A DNA stretch of 64,000 nt, from the NCBI GenBank assembly GCA_950022655.1, contig OX465590.1:45157718-45221717 (forward strand), read 5' to 3'. The translations under genes were made by a program, and so were the position numbers. The notes below the pieces were generated by a model that was not told the origin of the DNA, made no database searches, and saw only the letters and a list, made by a program, of their open reading frames with translations. The stretch is from Alentia gelatinosa. Lineage: Eukaryota > Annelida > Polychaeta > Phyllodocida > Polynoidae. This document shows positions 1 through 10,702 of this stretch, piece after piece. How positions within the stretch are numbered: the first letter of the stretch is position 1; each line of letters begins with the position of its first letter.

Positions 1-21
1 TCGCATATATGAGTTGGGTCA

Positions 22-395
22 GTATACGGCACATAACCTATGATCCATGGGGGCCGCCATGACGCCCCCTGAGTAGGTGTTCTTCACTAATGGAGGTGAA
101 AAAGTAGCTGTTCTTCACTTATGGAGGTGCAAAAGAAGTGAGTGATAATTGGGAAATGTCACTTTTTTTGCCTTGCTCATATATGTAAATAAAGTGTTCC
201 ATGTGAAAAACATCATGTCATGGGTTTAATCATTATGTCATCCTGCTCTTGGATCGGTGTAGAGAGTCAAAGGAACCTTGGTAAAACATTGAAAGGCAGC
301 TGAATTTCGTAAGAACAAAGAGCCAGAATACAGGTTTTGTCCCCCGACTACCTAGTGACTGCTTCATGAACTAACAATGGCTCTGTCCCCTATAG
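22..395 (+). repeat. Dispersed repeat N, copy 1
   Basis: A unit of about 375 bp that occurs four times in the window (also 30563-30937 inverted, 31609-31980 and 36715-37085). It runs from a TATACGGCAT-like start to GTCCCCTATA. Near the start it holds two adjacent copies of a motif of about 30 bp built around GTTCTTCACTAAAGGAGGTG. No clear terminal inverted repeat or target duplication was found, so its class is unknown. Confidence 0.85.
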
Positions 396-538
396 GGGGC
401 GCTGCGCTTCACACCTCCTCTGATCTGTGTCACATGAAATGATGGTTGGGAAACTAATTGATAGTTTCTGGTTTTAATAGTAGGGGGAGCCACTAAGCCC
501 TCACCCTATCAAATAAGACATGACGAAGTCGCTAGTTC

Positions 539-871
539 CTAAGACAAAAAAGCAAATAAAAGCATACTGGCGAAGATTCCTCGTATTTCACAGACACTCA
601 TCGTGGTGACAGAAGTGACCTTTAAAGCCTCGCTGCTCGGGAGAAGCTGGGTGATGAATGTGGAGAAGTTCGTGATTTGTTTGAGATATGCCAACTCTGC
701 CATCACTTGTGACAGGTGGTGGTAATAATCTAATACAAACGCCGGCCAATAACCAGCTCCGACCTTTCGCCGCTGATACCTGGCTGGTGCCTGGTCTGTG
801 CAGTTTAGAAAGGCTTCCGGAACCGCAGTCACAGCGTTACTATCACTTCCGGGGGCGCTCTCCAAGCACAT
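539..871 (-). CDS. Unassigned 110-codon ORF, possible exon
   Basis: An open frame of 110 codons that does not lie in any repeat recurring in this window, unlike nearly all other frames here. It begins MCLESAPGSDSNAV, has a mixed, protein-like composition, and ends in a hydrophobic stretch (ASMLLFAFLS). I recognise no domain. The upstream side on its strand, at about 850-870, is GC-rich and holds an ETS-like CACTTCCGG word. It could be a first exon, a transposon scrap or chance. No convincing splice donor was identified. Confidence 0.2.
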   Translation of the reverse strand: MCLESAPGSDSNAVTAVPEAFLNCTDQAPARYQRRKVGAGYWPAFVLDYYHHLSQVMAELAYLKQITNFSTFITQLLPSSEALKVTSVTTMSVCEIRGIFASMLLFAFLS

Positions 872-1322
872 GTTTTATGTGGAGATGTGGAGTTTTCTTG
901 TAGCTAAGGACTCGCGGTGTTAATGATATTGAGGGTGATTTTATGAGGTTTTAATAGAAGAGGATGAATAATACTGAAAGGGATTAGAAAAAAAGCGAGA
1001 GAAAAACCTGAATCATTGCTAAGCATAGACAAGTAATACCACAAGAAAATTCTTCTCAAAGTATAAACTGCCAGTAGCTTGTAAAATAAGATAATAGTCA
1101 ATATTGGAGACAATTATTCTCAAGATGTAAAGTATTTCAGTAATGTACAACTTCCAAGGGGATTAAGAATTATAGATCCATTGACAAGATCTTTTAAATT
1201 TACAGATTTAACTTGATATTACTCGTCGGAGGATACATTGTTCTAATAGCTTATAACAGAATTATAGTTATCATTGACTGGATGTAGCTTCTGTATGTTA
1301 AAATGTTAAAAGCGTCAAATGT
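872..1322. other. No feature seen
   Basis: AT-rich sequence without a coding frame worth reporting and without a repeat that I could match elsewhere in the window. Confidence 0.5.
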
Positions 1323-1325
1323 TTA

Positions 1326-1700
1326 AGCCCTGCCCAAACCAATGTCGATTCTGGTCCCGATAGACCTTACGATCGACTTCCTGACACCCGATTCTGTCGT
1401 AAAGTCAGCAAAAATCATGGGAGTGGAACAGGTTTCTGTGATTCCGTCTAAAACACATCACGATAGGCTGCGATTGAAAACACCAATTGTAGAGGTCCTG
1501 ATGAAATCTAATATGTTGGATATCTCATAGCCTGTCATAGGGTATTGTAGCCTATCGGGAAGATATCATGGTCATTGAGGATTGGATCACGACAGAGGTC
1601 TATGATTCCTTGACCTCCCGATAGGCTATGATTTGGCCATTTCAAATATAAGCCATCGGGAACTTTGTCATAGACCATCGGTGTATGTGGGGGCAGGGCT
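1326..1700 (+). mobile_element. Family B MITE, copy 1 (TTA duplication)
   Basis: A non-coding inverted-repeat element with ends AGCCCTGCCC and GGGGCAGGGCT. It is flanked by TTA at 1323-1325 and 1701-1703, an exact 3-bp duplication. The inside is a mosaic of CTACGA/TCGTAG words. The central dyad of the family is degraded here (around 1507-1520). The short ends, lack of coding capacity and TWA duplication fit PIF/Harbinger MITEs; the class call is inference. Confidence 0.8.
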
Positions 1701-1703
1701 TTA

Positions 1704-2146
1704 ATCTCTTTATTCATACTTGATACTCTCCCATCTTATAAAGGGAGCACATTTAAGTCGCACATTTCTGACAAAAATGACCACGATATCCAGATAGAAG
1801 TATAAGAATTGGCTAAGAGTAGATTCATGCTGACATCCTAAAACCACAGACAAGCGTTGCCGCTGTCGGTAACAGTAATGAGGTTAGTTTCTGAAAGGCC
1901 CTTGGGAGCGCTCATAGCATAGAAACAAACCCATTAGACAGCCTTGTACATGGATCGAGTCTCCGAATCCTATCTGAGAAAGATGAAGCATTTCAGAGCG
2001 CTTAATGTACTTTCTCGTGGTTGTTTTATTGTTATTTTTACTGACAACATTAAGATGTGAATAGAATTCTTACTTAAGGCCTGAACCCACTAAGCTACCA
2101 GTACACTACGACAGTCTAGAGCCTTCCCTATGCAAGGATAGACTTT
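1704..2146. other. No feature seen
   Basis: Roughly 440 bp of unassigned sequence between a family B and a family A element. Confidence 0.5.
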
Positions 2147-2604
2147 AAGAGGGTGCGTCCACCAACCACGATAAGGCTGCGACAACGGCTTTCCGACAAG
2201 GTCCGCGACAGCTCTACGATTGGAAGGCCTGTCGTTGCCTTGTCGTGGTTGGTGGAACATAGTTCCCGGCAAGAGGCTACGACAAGGCCCCGACAGGCTG
2301 CGACACGAAGCTTGTCGGGGGCCTGTCGGAGGCCCTCCGACAAGGCCACGACAATATCGAACATGTTCGATTTTTGCTACGACTGGACCTTTGTCGTGGA
2401 GTGTTGTGGTTTCCTCGATATCACTGCCGTAGTGTGTCGGAACCATGGGCGGCTTTTTTACGGAAACCGGCAACGTCTACAACACGCCCCGAGACCGCTG
2501 TCCCAACAATGTTCTTCTCAAGACAAAGCTGCAACAAGGCTGCGGTTGGAACTTTCATGTCGGCACTTGTCGTAGCCTTGTCGTGGTTGGTGGACGCACG
2601 CTCT
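2147..2604 (-). mobile_element. Family A MITE, copy 1
   Basis: An inverted-repeat element with arms containing CGTCCACCAACCACGA and its complement, about 458 bp long. The conserved dyad TCGAACATGTTCGA lies at 2357-2370, near the centre. The arms consist of repeated TTGTCGTAGCC-type words, which create several spurious frames on both strands. Other copies are at 4919 (partial), 25153, 39509, 42669, 59994 and 63301. Confidence 0.85.
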
Positions 2605-2621
2605 CAGGCTGGCGTCCACCT

Positions 2622-2885
2622 ACTTAGGCCCGGCGTCCACCTGCTACGATAGAATCGTAGACCTCCCGATATGGCACCGATACATAATGTCAAAATCGGT
2701 GCCATATTGGGAAGGGGCAAAATCGTAGACATATGTCTAGACATGACAATCCACCATGCATTGTATGGGTTTTTTTATCGGTGTCTAATCGCAGAAACGT
2801 GGTCAACTGCCCTGATATTATATAACCTCCTGACGCGATTTAGATTTTTTTATCAGGAGGTACATCGTAGACCAAGGGTGGATTT
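2622..2885 (+). mobile_element. Family C MITE, copy 1a
   Basis: Starts TTAGGCCCGGCGTCCACC and holds the family words ATCGTAGACCTCCCGATATG and AGACATATGTCT. It is joined head to tail to a second, more diverged copy at 2886. Related copies are at 26577-26860 and 58224-58507. Confidence 0.8.
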
Positions 2886-3160
2886 TAGGCCTGGTGTTCA
2901 CCTACTACGATAGAAATTTAGACCTGCTGATATGGCACCGATACAAAAAGCAAATATCGGAGACATATCAGGAAGGTGAAATATCGTAGACACGTCTAGA
3001 CATGCCAATCCACCACACATCGTAAGGGTTTTATTTTCGGTGCCTAATCGCAGAAACATGGTCAATTGCCCAGATATTTGGTGACCTTCCGTGATCTTTT
3101 GTCGGGAGGTGCATCGTAGACCATATCGGAGCCATATCGTAATAGGTGGACGCCGGGCCT
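2886..3160 (+). mobile_element. Family C MITE, copy 1b
   Basis: A diverged second unit directly after copy 1a, ending GGTGGACGCCGGGCCT. The tandem pair probably arose by unequal exchange or by insertion of one copy at the edge of the other. Confidence 0.75.
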
Positions 3161-3358
3161 TATGAAGATTAATTCGAATTGGTGCCAATTCCGTCGGCCA
3201 ATGGAAAATATCCTCCAGTAGGTTTTACGTTGTAGAGACATTCATAAGAAAGTTGATAGTGAACGATGTTTTTATTTTTATTTCGTTTCTCAAGTAGAAC
3301 CCTACAGCCGTGTCAGTTTCTATTTGCACCCGCTGAGCCTGCGCCTCACAGCTCCGAT

Positions 3359-3430
3359 CACTTCCGGAGACTGCGTCAAACCCTCTGTAAAATCCACTTC
3401 CGGTTTGACAGCCCTGCGCATGGGCAGAGC
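3359..3430. promoter_or_regulatory. Cluster of ETS and NRF1-like words
   Basis: Two ACTTCCGG words (3359-3367 and 3394-3403) lie just upstream of CTGCGCATGGGC (3414-3425), which resembles the NRF1 site. The local sequence is richer in GC and CpG than its surroundings. In animals such clusters mark TATA-less promoters. No convincing first exon could be tied to it, so the call rests on motifs alone. Confidence 0.25.
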
Positions 3431-4010
3431 GGTCACAACGCAGGGGTCTTACTCCGGCTGTACTCCAGGGCGGCGGTGGTCTATCGTGGAGGAAGTGGTT
3501 GGATTCTTTACAGGAAATGAGTGGATTTATACCTGTGGACAGGCATTGCTGGCGGCAAATCAGGAGTTGGTGGTGTCTGCCCCCCTGGGAGTCCTATAAA
3601 AGATGACAAACTGACACTTAGAGGCCGACGAGTAAACTTTCTCAATGGCTGACCTCTTTTGAGAGCGTGCTCGCACGCGCTATATACATCGCCTCGTGGT
3701 CACATGCAGATTTCAATCGTCCTGCAAAGAGATTATCCCTTCACTATCTGCATGCTATTCATTGTTATATTGGGGAAGGAGCAGGGTGCCAGTGTCTCAG
3801 TGACTTAGAGGTATGCCTAGCTGACCATGACCAATCACTCAAGACCGAAATATCTCATTGACCCACTAGTGCTAGATACGTTTTTATTCTAGAGTCAGTT
3901 CGTCGCAGAAATGACAAGTTAACTGGGTGCAAGTGGGTTAGAGAAAACTATCCATAGACTGAATGTTATTCATTCACAGTTTTTACACATGATGATTTCT
4001 ATCCTTTTCC
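3431..4010. other. No feature seen
   Basis: Short open frames are present but none is recognisable or supported by repeat or motif evidence. Confidence 0.45.
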
Positions 4011-4013
4011 TGC

Positions 4014-4080
4014 TGAAAGTCGCCAGGTGGTGCTGAATTCAAGAATCGCTGCCCATAATCGTCCAGTGTAGACGCCGGGT
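4014..4080 (-). repeat. Single unit of the CACCACCTGACGAC family
   Basis: Contains GTCGCCAGGTGGTGC followed by a sequence matching the units tandemly repeated at 19439-19700, in inverse orientation. A lone dispersed copy of the satellite-related family. Confidence 0.6.
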
Positions 4081-4125
4081 AATATGTAGAACAATACTGC
4101 ACTATGCGCGTATGATACCTGCGTA

Positions 4126-4330
4126 AAGCCCAATGCCCATCCACCGATTTCGGAACATTTATGTACGTTTGTCAGGGACAGACGGAGGTTAATTTGTCTC
4201 AGGCGAGATATCCTAACGTAGTCGGTAGATGTAGGACAGCTAGGCAAGGCTACCCAGCGATTAGTGAACCACCTCCTTCAGAAGTCATTTTGTCGCCGAC
4301 AAGTTGTGGTTTTTGTACTCCCCCAGCGAT
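4126..4330 (+). mobile_element. Family P MITE, left part
   Basis: Begins with TAA then AGCCCAATGCCCATC, matching the left end of the complete family P copy at 57325-57712, and follows its body through the words for a TAGATGTAG/AGCTAG segment. The right half is missing. Confidence 0.7.
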
Positions 4331-4482
4331 TACTGGACCATACAGCGATTTTATTAGTGTGCATATATATGTCGGTATTGATTTATATAGGAAATGTACT
4401 GAAAAACATGTTTTTCTTCAATTCTTTCAAAAACAAGGACGGTGGCCTGTGGTTTTTAAAACCTAAATAGGAAGAACTATAC

Positions 4483-4734
4483 ATTAACTATATTCTGTGA
4501 AAGTTTGAGGAAGATGACATGGGTTTTACTATGTGAAAAACAACTTTTTAGATTCTCTATATATTCTTATATAAAATTATCATAATATTGATCTCTAAAT
4601 CAAAATCTAGCACGGTGACCCCTAATTTTGAAGTCAGATATGTGCTCTATAACACTTAAAGATCATTGTATTAAATTTTCAGAAAAATGACATGGGTTTT
4701 AATTTTCACGCCAAATTGTCCGATATGCCTTTAA
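4483..4734 (-). mobile_element. Family O element, 5' part, inverted
   Basis: Ends GATATGCCTTTAA, the terminal repeat of family O (complete copies 10928-11610 and 58511-58956). The sequence is collinear with those copies in reverse for about 250 bp and then stops. Confidence 0.75.
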
Positions 4735-4918
4735 GGAAATATTGACCAGGATCTGTCCAGAGTTTCTTTGAAGAAAAGTTTTTTGTCACCCAATGGCTAA
4801 TTTGAGTGATGAAAACTTTGAGTGATGGAAAATTTGAGTGAAAATACCGATGAGCCATCATTAAGTCAATGTTCAGGGAATCGTAACAAAGATCCTATTT
4901 GAAGGAATGAGGTAGGAC

Positions 4919-5112
4919 ATTTAGGGGGTGCGTCCACCAACCACGACAGGGCTGCGACACGCGCCGACAAGAAAGTTCAAATCGCAGCCTTGTCGCAGCC
5001 TTGTCGTGAGAAGGGGGGCTGTCGTGACCCCTTGTCGCAGCCTGTCGGGAAGTGCACGCTCCACCTAAATATTCTATCGTAGACCTCTGCGACAACCTCC
5101 CGACACGCCACG
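4919..5112 (+). mobile_element. Family A MITE, truncated
   Basis: Only the left half of the family, starting AGGGGGTGCGTCCACC and ending before the central dyad. The right arm is absent, so it cannot fold like the complete copies. Confidence 0.75.
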
Positions 5113-5578
5113 CCAGAATGATTTAGGTTAAAGCATCACCGAAATGCTGCCTTTTGTTTGAGGCCTTCGCCGTACATTAATTGAATAATGGCCAATGTTT
5201 TCAGTTTTCAACAGTCACGTCTTGTGAGATGAATTAGGGTTTTTTTTTAAACTGGGACTTTACAGCATCGCTTGACACAAGAGAGAAAAAAGCGAGAAAT
5301 GCCTAAAGTGAACTTATAGACCTGGTGATTTGTGTTTTGTCATTTCTCTGTTGACACCACAACATGCCGTGACTGCCATGACCTTTTTGAACTCACACAA
5401 TGAAGACCTCATTAAACACATGACAAAGAGATGACAAATAGGCACAAACCCACTTGTAATTATTTAAGGCACGGAAAATATAAGATAATTTTAGGTATTT
5501 TTATTGATTTCTTTTATTATTTTCCAACTTTTTATAAATAATGTCAATTTACAGGCTGAACCCACGGGCTGCGGCGAG
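5113..5578. other. No feature seen
   Basis: AT-rich spacer without a supported gene or repeat. Confidence 0.5.
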
Positions 5579-5581
5579 TAA

Positions 5582-6181
5582 AGCCGGACCCCACCTACCA
5601 CGATGGTCTGCGACATGCTTCCCGATGGCTGCGATTTGAAATGCCCAAATCGTAGCCTATCGGAAGGTCCCAGAATCGTAGACCTATGTCGTGATCCAAT
5701 CTGTGAATTATAGTCGACGACCACAATATCTTCCGGATAGGCTACGATACCATATGACAGGCTACGAAAAATCAAACATGTTGGATTTTATCGGGACCTC
5801 TACGATTGGTGTTTTCAATCGCAGCCTATCGCAGCCAATCGCAGAAACCTGTTCCACCTACCAAGATTTTTACTGACCTCACGATAGAATCGGTATGGTG
5901 TCGGGAAGGCAGTCGTAGGGCCTATCGGGACCTGGGGGCTGTTGAATAAACTAGGATCGTCCATGTAGACCCTTTTCGGTACCTCGTACAAGGGGTATCG
6001 TTTGATAGTATTTAAGTCTGTTCGCTAAGACAGTATTACCCGTCCATTAGGTCGTCCATAAGTGTTGAATAAAGTTGACCCATATCATCCCTGGGTCTCT
6101 ATGACATACAGAAAAAGGTTTATATGCACGATCCTATATTATTCAACAGGCCCCAGAATCGTGGTCGGTGGGGACCCGGCT
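5582..6181 (-). mobile_element. Family B MITE, copy 2, with nested insertion
   Basis: Ends AGCCGGACCCC and GGGGACCCGGCT, with exact TAA duplications at 5579-5581 and 6182-6184. A different MITE (5934-6154) interrupts it close to its right end. Removing that insertion restores the sequence seen in other family B copies (GGGACCAGAATCGTGG). The central dyad reads ATCAAACATGTTGGAT (5771-5786). Confidence 0.85.
5934..6154. mobile_element. MITE with GGCCTGTTGAATAA ends
   Basis: About 221 bp with inverted ends related to CTGTTGAATAA and TTATTCAACAGGCC, inserted in a family B copy. Diverged relatives are at 39976-40172, 55730-55904 and 56178-56447. The target duplication could not be fixed, so the class is open. 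Confidence 0.8.
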
Positions 6182-6189
6182 TAAAGAAA

Positions 6190-7495
6190 TGGATTTTTGA
6201 AATCAGCATGGTTTTCTACTTAAAAAACAACCATCGGACCTTTCGTACTCATTCGCGACAAAATCACCATCTCATCTCCTCGACATTCCCCTGCACCTCT
6301 CAGGTCACGTGACCGCCCCCCACACAGAGTTACACCACCAGGGGGCTCTGCACAGAGTGGCGTCCCCTGGCGGATTTTTACACAAAGAGCTCTAAGTCTC
6401 TGATGGAGACTTCTCAGGCAGCTCAAAGCACAGGCTGTGGGAAGTCTCCTCCAGCCGTTCTGTAAAAATGGATGTGTAGCTTTGATGATACTTCTTCCCT
6501 ATTCTACTTGAAGCTTTGAAAGACAATGCTGACTCCTTAAGACTCGGGGAGGAGAGATCCCCAGTGTCACCGGTTACGGGGAAAGTGGTTGGAGAGCGAG
6601 GTGTCTCTAGAGTCTTCAGGGTTAGTTTTCTGTAGTGTGGCTCTTAGAACATCAGGCATACTACAAAGAACTAATCTAGGATCGTAGTTTTTTTGTTTGG
6701 TTTGATTTAACGTCCAGTCAACCATCACAAGATCAGTACTATATCGAGGATCTGTGCAATGGAATAATCTGACCCTAGATTTACAAAATACCCCCAGTTA
6801 CAAGGTATCCAAGAATATTACTAAAACAGTAAAAAAAAGAAAGTTGGGTAAAGTACTCAGGCCAAATCCGGCGACTGCTACTTACCATTAATTGAAGTAT
6901 AGATGCGACTTCAAGACAAAAAACAAGAAGCGATATAATATGACTATCATGTGTCGGACATCATATATGACAAAGAACCTCGGTTAGAGACTATATTTCA
7001 TACAAACTACCTGATGGCATAGATTATTCTGAAGTGACACACACTTCTCCATAAGTCTTTTCCTGTTATCAAGTTACTAGATAATTTCACTATAAAAAGG
7101 GCTCTTCTGACCAATCAAAGACTCAGTATTCGCCAAGTCTTACATACCGAGTTGGACTTTTAATTTCGCTTCATCAACTAGTTTCTATCCCGAGGTCATA
7201 GTTTTAACTTTGGAAATTGTATTGAATCTAGACACTTTCCCTCATCTTCCTCGCTTTTGTCTCGGAGATATATAACAAGAATTTATAAAAAGAGATCAAC
7301 GAAGGATCTTTGATCATATGAGATCACAGCACTGACCACATAGTCTTTGATTATACGGACGATAAGAAGAGATTGAATAGACATTTTATGTGGGCTTTAT
7401 GAGCATAAACCTGGTCACTGTGAGGACTCACACAGACATTGAGAACATAAACCGTGCCCTGTCTACACACAGCCTCCGACCAGCCTCCGACAAAC
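6190..7495. other. No gene resolved
   Basis: About 1.3 kb of mostly unique-looking sequence. I saw no recognisable protein, repeat pair or RNA gene. Confidence 0.45.
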
Positions 7496-7499
7496 CCTG

Positions 7500-8436
7500 C
7501 CCCCCCCCCCCCCCAGCCCAGCCCAGCCCCGCCCTGCCCTGCCCTGCCCTGCCCTGCCCTGCCCTACCCTGCCCCGCCCTGCCCTGTCCCGCCCAGCCCA
7601 GCCCAGCCCAGCCCAGCCCTGCCCCGCCCTGCCCTGCCCCGCCCCCCCCCCAGCCCAGCCCAGCCCCGCCCTGCCCCGCCCTGCCCTGCCCTGCCCTGCC
7701 CTGCCCTGCCCAGCCCAGCCCAGCCCAGCCCAGCCCAGCCCAGCCCAGCCCAGCCCAGCCCAGCCCAGCCCAGCCCAGCCCAGCTCAGCCCAGCCCAGCC
7801 CAGCCCAGCCCAGCCCAGCCCAGCCCAGCCCAGCCCAGCCCAGCCCAGCCCAGCCCAGCCCAGCCCAGCCCAGCCCTGCCCTGCCCTGCCCTGCCCTGCC
7901 CTGCCCTGCCCCGCCCTGCCCTGCCCTGCCCTGCCCTGCCCTGTCCTGCCCAGCCCAGCCCCGCCCCGCCCTGCTCTGCCCAGCCCCGCCCCGCCCCGCC
8001 CTGCTCTGCCCAGCCCTGCCCTGCCCAGCCCAGCCCAGCCCTGCCCTGCCCAGCCCTGCCCTGCCCTGCCCTGCCCCACCCTGGCCTGCCCCACCCTGCC
8101 CTGCCCTGCCCAGCCCTGCCCTGCCCTACCCTGCCCAGCCTTGCCCAGCCCTGCCCAGCCCTGCCCTACCTGCCCTACCCTGCCCTGCCCTGCCCTGCCC
8201 TGCCCTGCCCTGCCCTGCCCTGCCCTGCCCTGCCCTGCCCTGCCCTGCCCTGCCCTGCCCTGCCCTGCCCTGCCCTGCCCTGCCCTGCCCAGCCCTACCC
8301 TGCCCTGCCCTGCCCTGCCCTGCCCTGCCCTGCCCTGCCCTGCCCTGCCCAGCCCTGCCCAGCCCTGCCCTGCTCTGCCCAGCCCAGCCCTTGCCAACCC
8401 CTGCCAACCCCTTCCCCACCCTGCCCTGCCCACCTC
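7500..8436 (+). repeat. C-rich pentanucleotide array (CCCAG/CCCTG)n
   Basis: Over 900 bp of 5-bp units, mainly CAGCC (a long pure run at about 7708-7873) and CTGCC (about 8170-8290), with CCGCC variants, after a run of C. The minus strand is therefore GGGCT/GGGCA with three-G runs every five bases. Period 5 leaves frames open in several registers, so the long Pro/Leu/Ser-rich and Gly/Ala-rich ORFs here are artefacts. Confidence 0.97.
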
Positions 8437-9060
8437 GGCCTGTCTTATTGGAGACATGTAGAGAATTTTGGGGATTTTATACCATATGTATTTCTATATC
8501 TTACTGACCATATATAGGCCATGACACACTTTACGATTTTGGAACATGGTTGTTCCGTCATTGGCAATAGAAGAACACATGTAGGCTCAGGCGAGGCCTC
8601 GAAATGGAGTCGGTCACTGTGGCACCCCCCTCGAGAAATTATCCGAAGATTAGAATATGCCCCCCGTGGAGATGTACCTAACTGGACAGAATCCATTAGG
8701 ATTAACTTCTACCACCGCCTTTACGGTATGACGCTGTGATGGTCGACGCCCTGCAAAAATTCCCCTGAGATATGTTATGACAAATTTACAATAAAGGGAG
8801 TTAATCGGTGAAAACTTTAGACTAGGAGCAAGTGCAATGGCCATTTCCAATGGAAAGAGCATGCCGCTTGACACATAAGGCCGATTTTCTGTCACCCATC
8901 TAGTCAGGAACCACCGACGGACAAATCGGTCAATGGAAACCACCAAGCTCGTGAAATGACCCACGACTCTTTTCTGCTTAGGTTATGTAGTGTGGCACCA
9001 CCTAACACTGAGTGAAAGCTTGGTCACTGAGTGAAATCTATTTCCCTCACCGATTTTTCT
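8437..9060. other. No gene resolved
   Basis: Unassigned sequence with short frames on both strands and no recognised domain. Confidence 0.4.
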
Positions 9061-9064
9061 TTAC

Positions 9065-9160
9065 CGACCCACAGTCAGTGGCACCACTGACAGACTTTCT
9101 GTGTAACTCAAGAAATCTACGCCATTTTCGCTGGCCAATGGAAACGGGCCTTTACTGACC
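9065..9160 (+). repeat. Dispersed repeat R, copy 1
   Basis: A segment with AGTCAGTGGCACCACTGACAG and GGCCAATGGAAAC that recurs, diverged, at 27172-27252 and in reverse at 26460-26545. Class unknown. Confidence 0.55.
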
Positions 9161-9356
9161 AACTCTTTGACTCTGTTGTCTATATAAGTAATATTGTCAG
9201 CGGTAATTTCATCTAAAACAGCAACGCTGGCCCTCAACACCACCCATTACAAAGCAATGTAAAGGTTAGCACAGGGTTACCTCGTGGAAGCACACCTAGG
9301 CACCGTATATATAGACAATAATAGATGGTTTGTGGACGGGCGGCCGCAAGCTACGA

Positions 9357-9415
9357 CAGGTTGACGCGTAGTAATACACGAGCGCTAGCGAGTGAATTGC
9401 GCCGTCAACCTCGAG
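9357..9415. repeat. Foldback with GCGCTAGCG loop
   Basis: GGTTGACG and CGTCAACC flank a short segment whose centre is GAGCGCTAGCGAG. Similar GTTGACGCGTAGTAAT words recur near 34975, 44090, 59905 and 63000. Confidence 0.55.
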
Positions 9416-9707
9416 TGGTTTACAGAGCCGCCTGTACACAAAATCATCGTTTGTTGCATCTTTTATCCAACTTTTCGAATGAATTAAACCCAGTAATTGC
9501 AATATTAACAGGTATAACAATTGGAACTATTTCTTTGTTCTATAGTAAAAGAGATTTTTCTCGTATACCATGGTTTTGATGCCATATACCACAGCTTTGA
9601 ATCCGTATACCACAGTTATGGTATCTGACAGGTTTTATACAATGGGTCGTGCTTTACTGAGTCCCCATACTTTTTTAATGGGGGCTTTGTATACGATGGA
9701 TAATATG

Positions 9708-10027
9708 AGAAAACGTGGTTACTGAGCCCGTACAGATAGCCGTTTGGTCATTTGATGATAAAAATACAGCCCAACACCGCAGGTGGGAGGGCCATATTTT
9801 TTCATCAAATGACCAAGAACGGACACCGTACAGGGTCAGTCACTATGTTTTCTTATTACTATGCACCTCCCAATCGTTTAGAACGCCCTTGTATTAACTT
9901 TACAAAGAGCACAAAGACTACCGCAATTCACTACGGCCCATTGTCACAGCGGGCGTGAACATTATTTATTCTGCACCCCTAGCAGCGGGCAGTATCACAT
10001 ACATGTTCGGCCATAGGTGTATAGTAA
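9708..10027 (+). mobile_element. Foldback element Q, copy 1
   Basis: Matches the well-bounded copy at 17344-17665: a hairpin (9708-9853, imperfect) followed by a tail with the word CAGCGGGC repeated and the end GGTGTATAGTAA. It is flanked by TATG on the left and TATT on the right, a decayed 4-bp duplication. Confidence 0.8.
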
Positions 10028-10031
10028 TATT

Positions 10032-10702
10032 AGGAAACGTCCTTACTGTGGCCGAAACGTTTATCGTTCGAGGTCAGTCGCCGATTTCATACGGCCTGAC
10101 GCCATAGGCGGAAGGCCGTATGAAATCGGCGACTGACCAAGAACGATAAACGTTTCGTTCACAGTGAGGACGTTTGCTTATTATTATATACTTTAACCTT
10201 AACCCTTTACTTACCATTGATGCCTCAAGGCACTCCCGTGGCTAGAGCAAATGATGCCTCAGGGCACTCCCGTAGCCAGCAAAAATGATGCCTCAAGGCA
10301 TCATTTTCCATTTTTGTTAAAATATCATTTATCTCAGCTAATTCAAGATGGATCTTTATAATTTGTTCAGAGATTATGTAAAATGCCTTCATAGTGGTAG
10401 TTAATAAATAGTTTTATAGTGATCACCATAGAAACATTGACTGACTACTTTAAATATGATGGAAAAGAATACATTTTCTCACCAATTGTAACATAGGCTT
10501 CCCCTACAGAGGTAGTCCAGTTTCAGGCATGTGGCTTTTAAAGACATGCACCTGAAACCAGGTCCGGTAAGGAAAGGGTTAATTAAAACTCTATTTTGAT
10601 TACTTAGAAAGTTGCTGTCACAGCGGGCACGAACATTATTGTTACTGCACCCCTAGCAGCGGGCAGTATTTAATAGACATTCGGACACAGGTATATGATA
10701 AT
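10032..10702 (+). mobile_element. Foldback element Q-like, interrupted
   Basis: Starts directly after copy 1. Its hairpin (10035-10175) contains a perfect 25-bp stem (10072-10096 with 10114-10138) around a 17-nt loop. The tail with CAGCGGGC words resumes at about 10617 after a piggyBac-like MITE (10203-10578) and ends near GGTATATGATAATAC. Confidence 0.75.
10203..10578. mobile_element. piggyBac-like MITE, copy 1 (TTAA)
   Basis: Flanked by TTAA at 10199-10202 and 10579-10582, with inverted ends CCCTTTACTTACC and GGTAAGGAAAGGG. TTAA followed by CCC is typical of piggyBac ends. Near the left end are three copies of a unit with ATGATGCCTCAAGGCA. It is nested in a foldback element. Confidence 0.85.

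Noticed and set aside
4731..4734. TTAA flanks taken as the target site of families A, B and C
   Set aside because: TTAA-like letters occur at their ends, but the copies with exact duplications support 3-bp TTA/TAA instead. Only family O and the CCCTTT MITEs keep TTAA as the duplication.
7390..8517. Long Pro/Ala/Leu-rich and Gly/Ala-rich ORFs on both strands
   Set aside because: They are by-products of a 5-bp tandem repeat that lacks stop codons in several registers.
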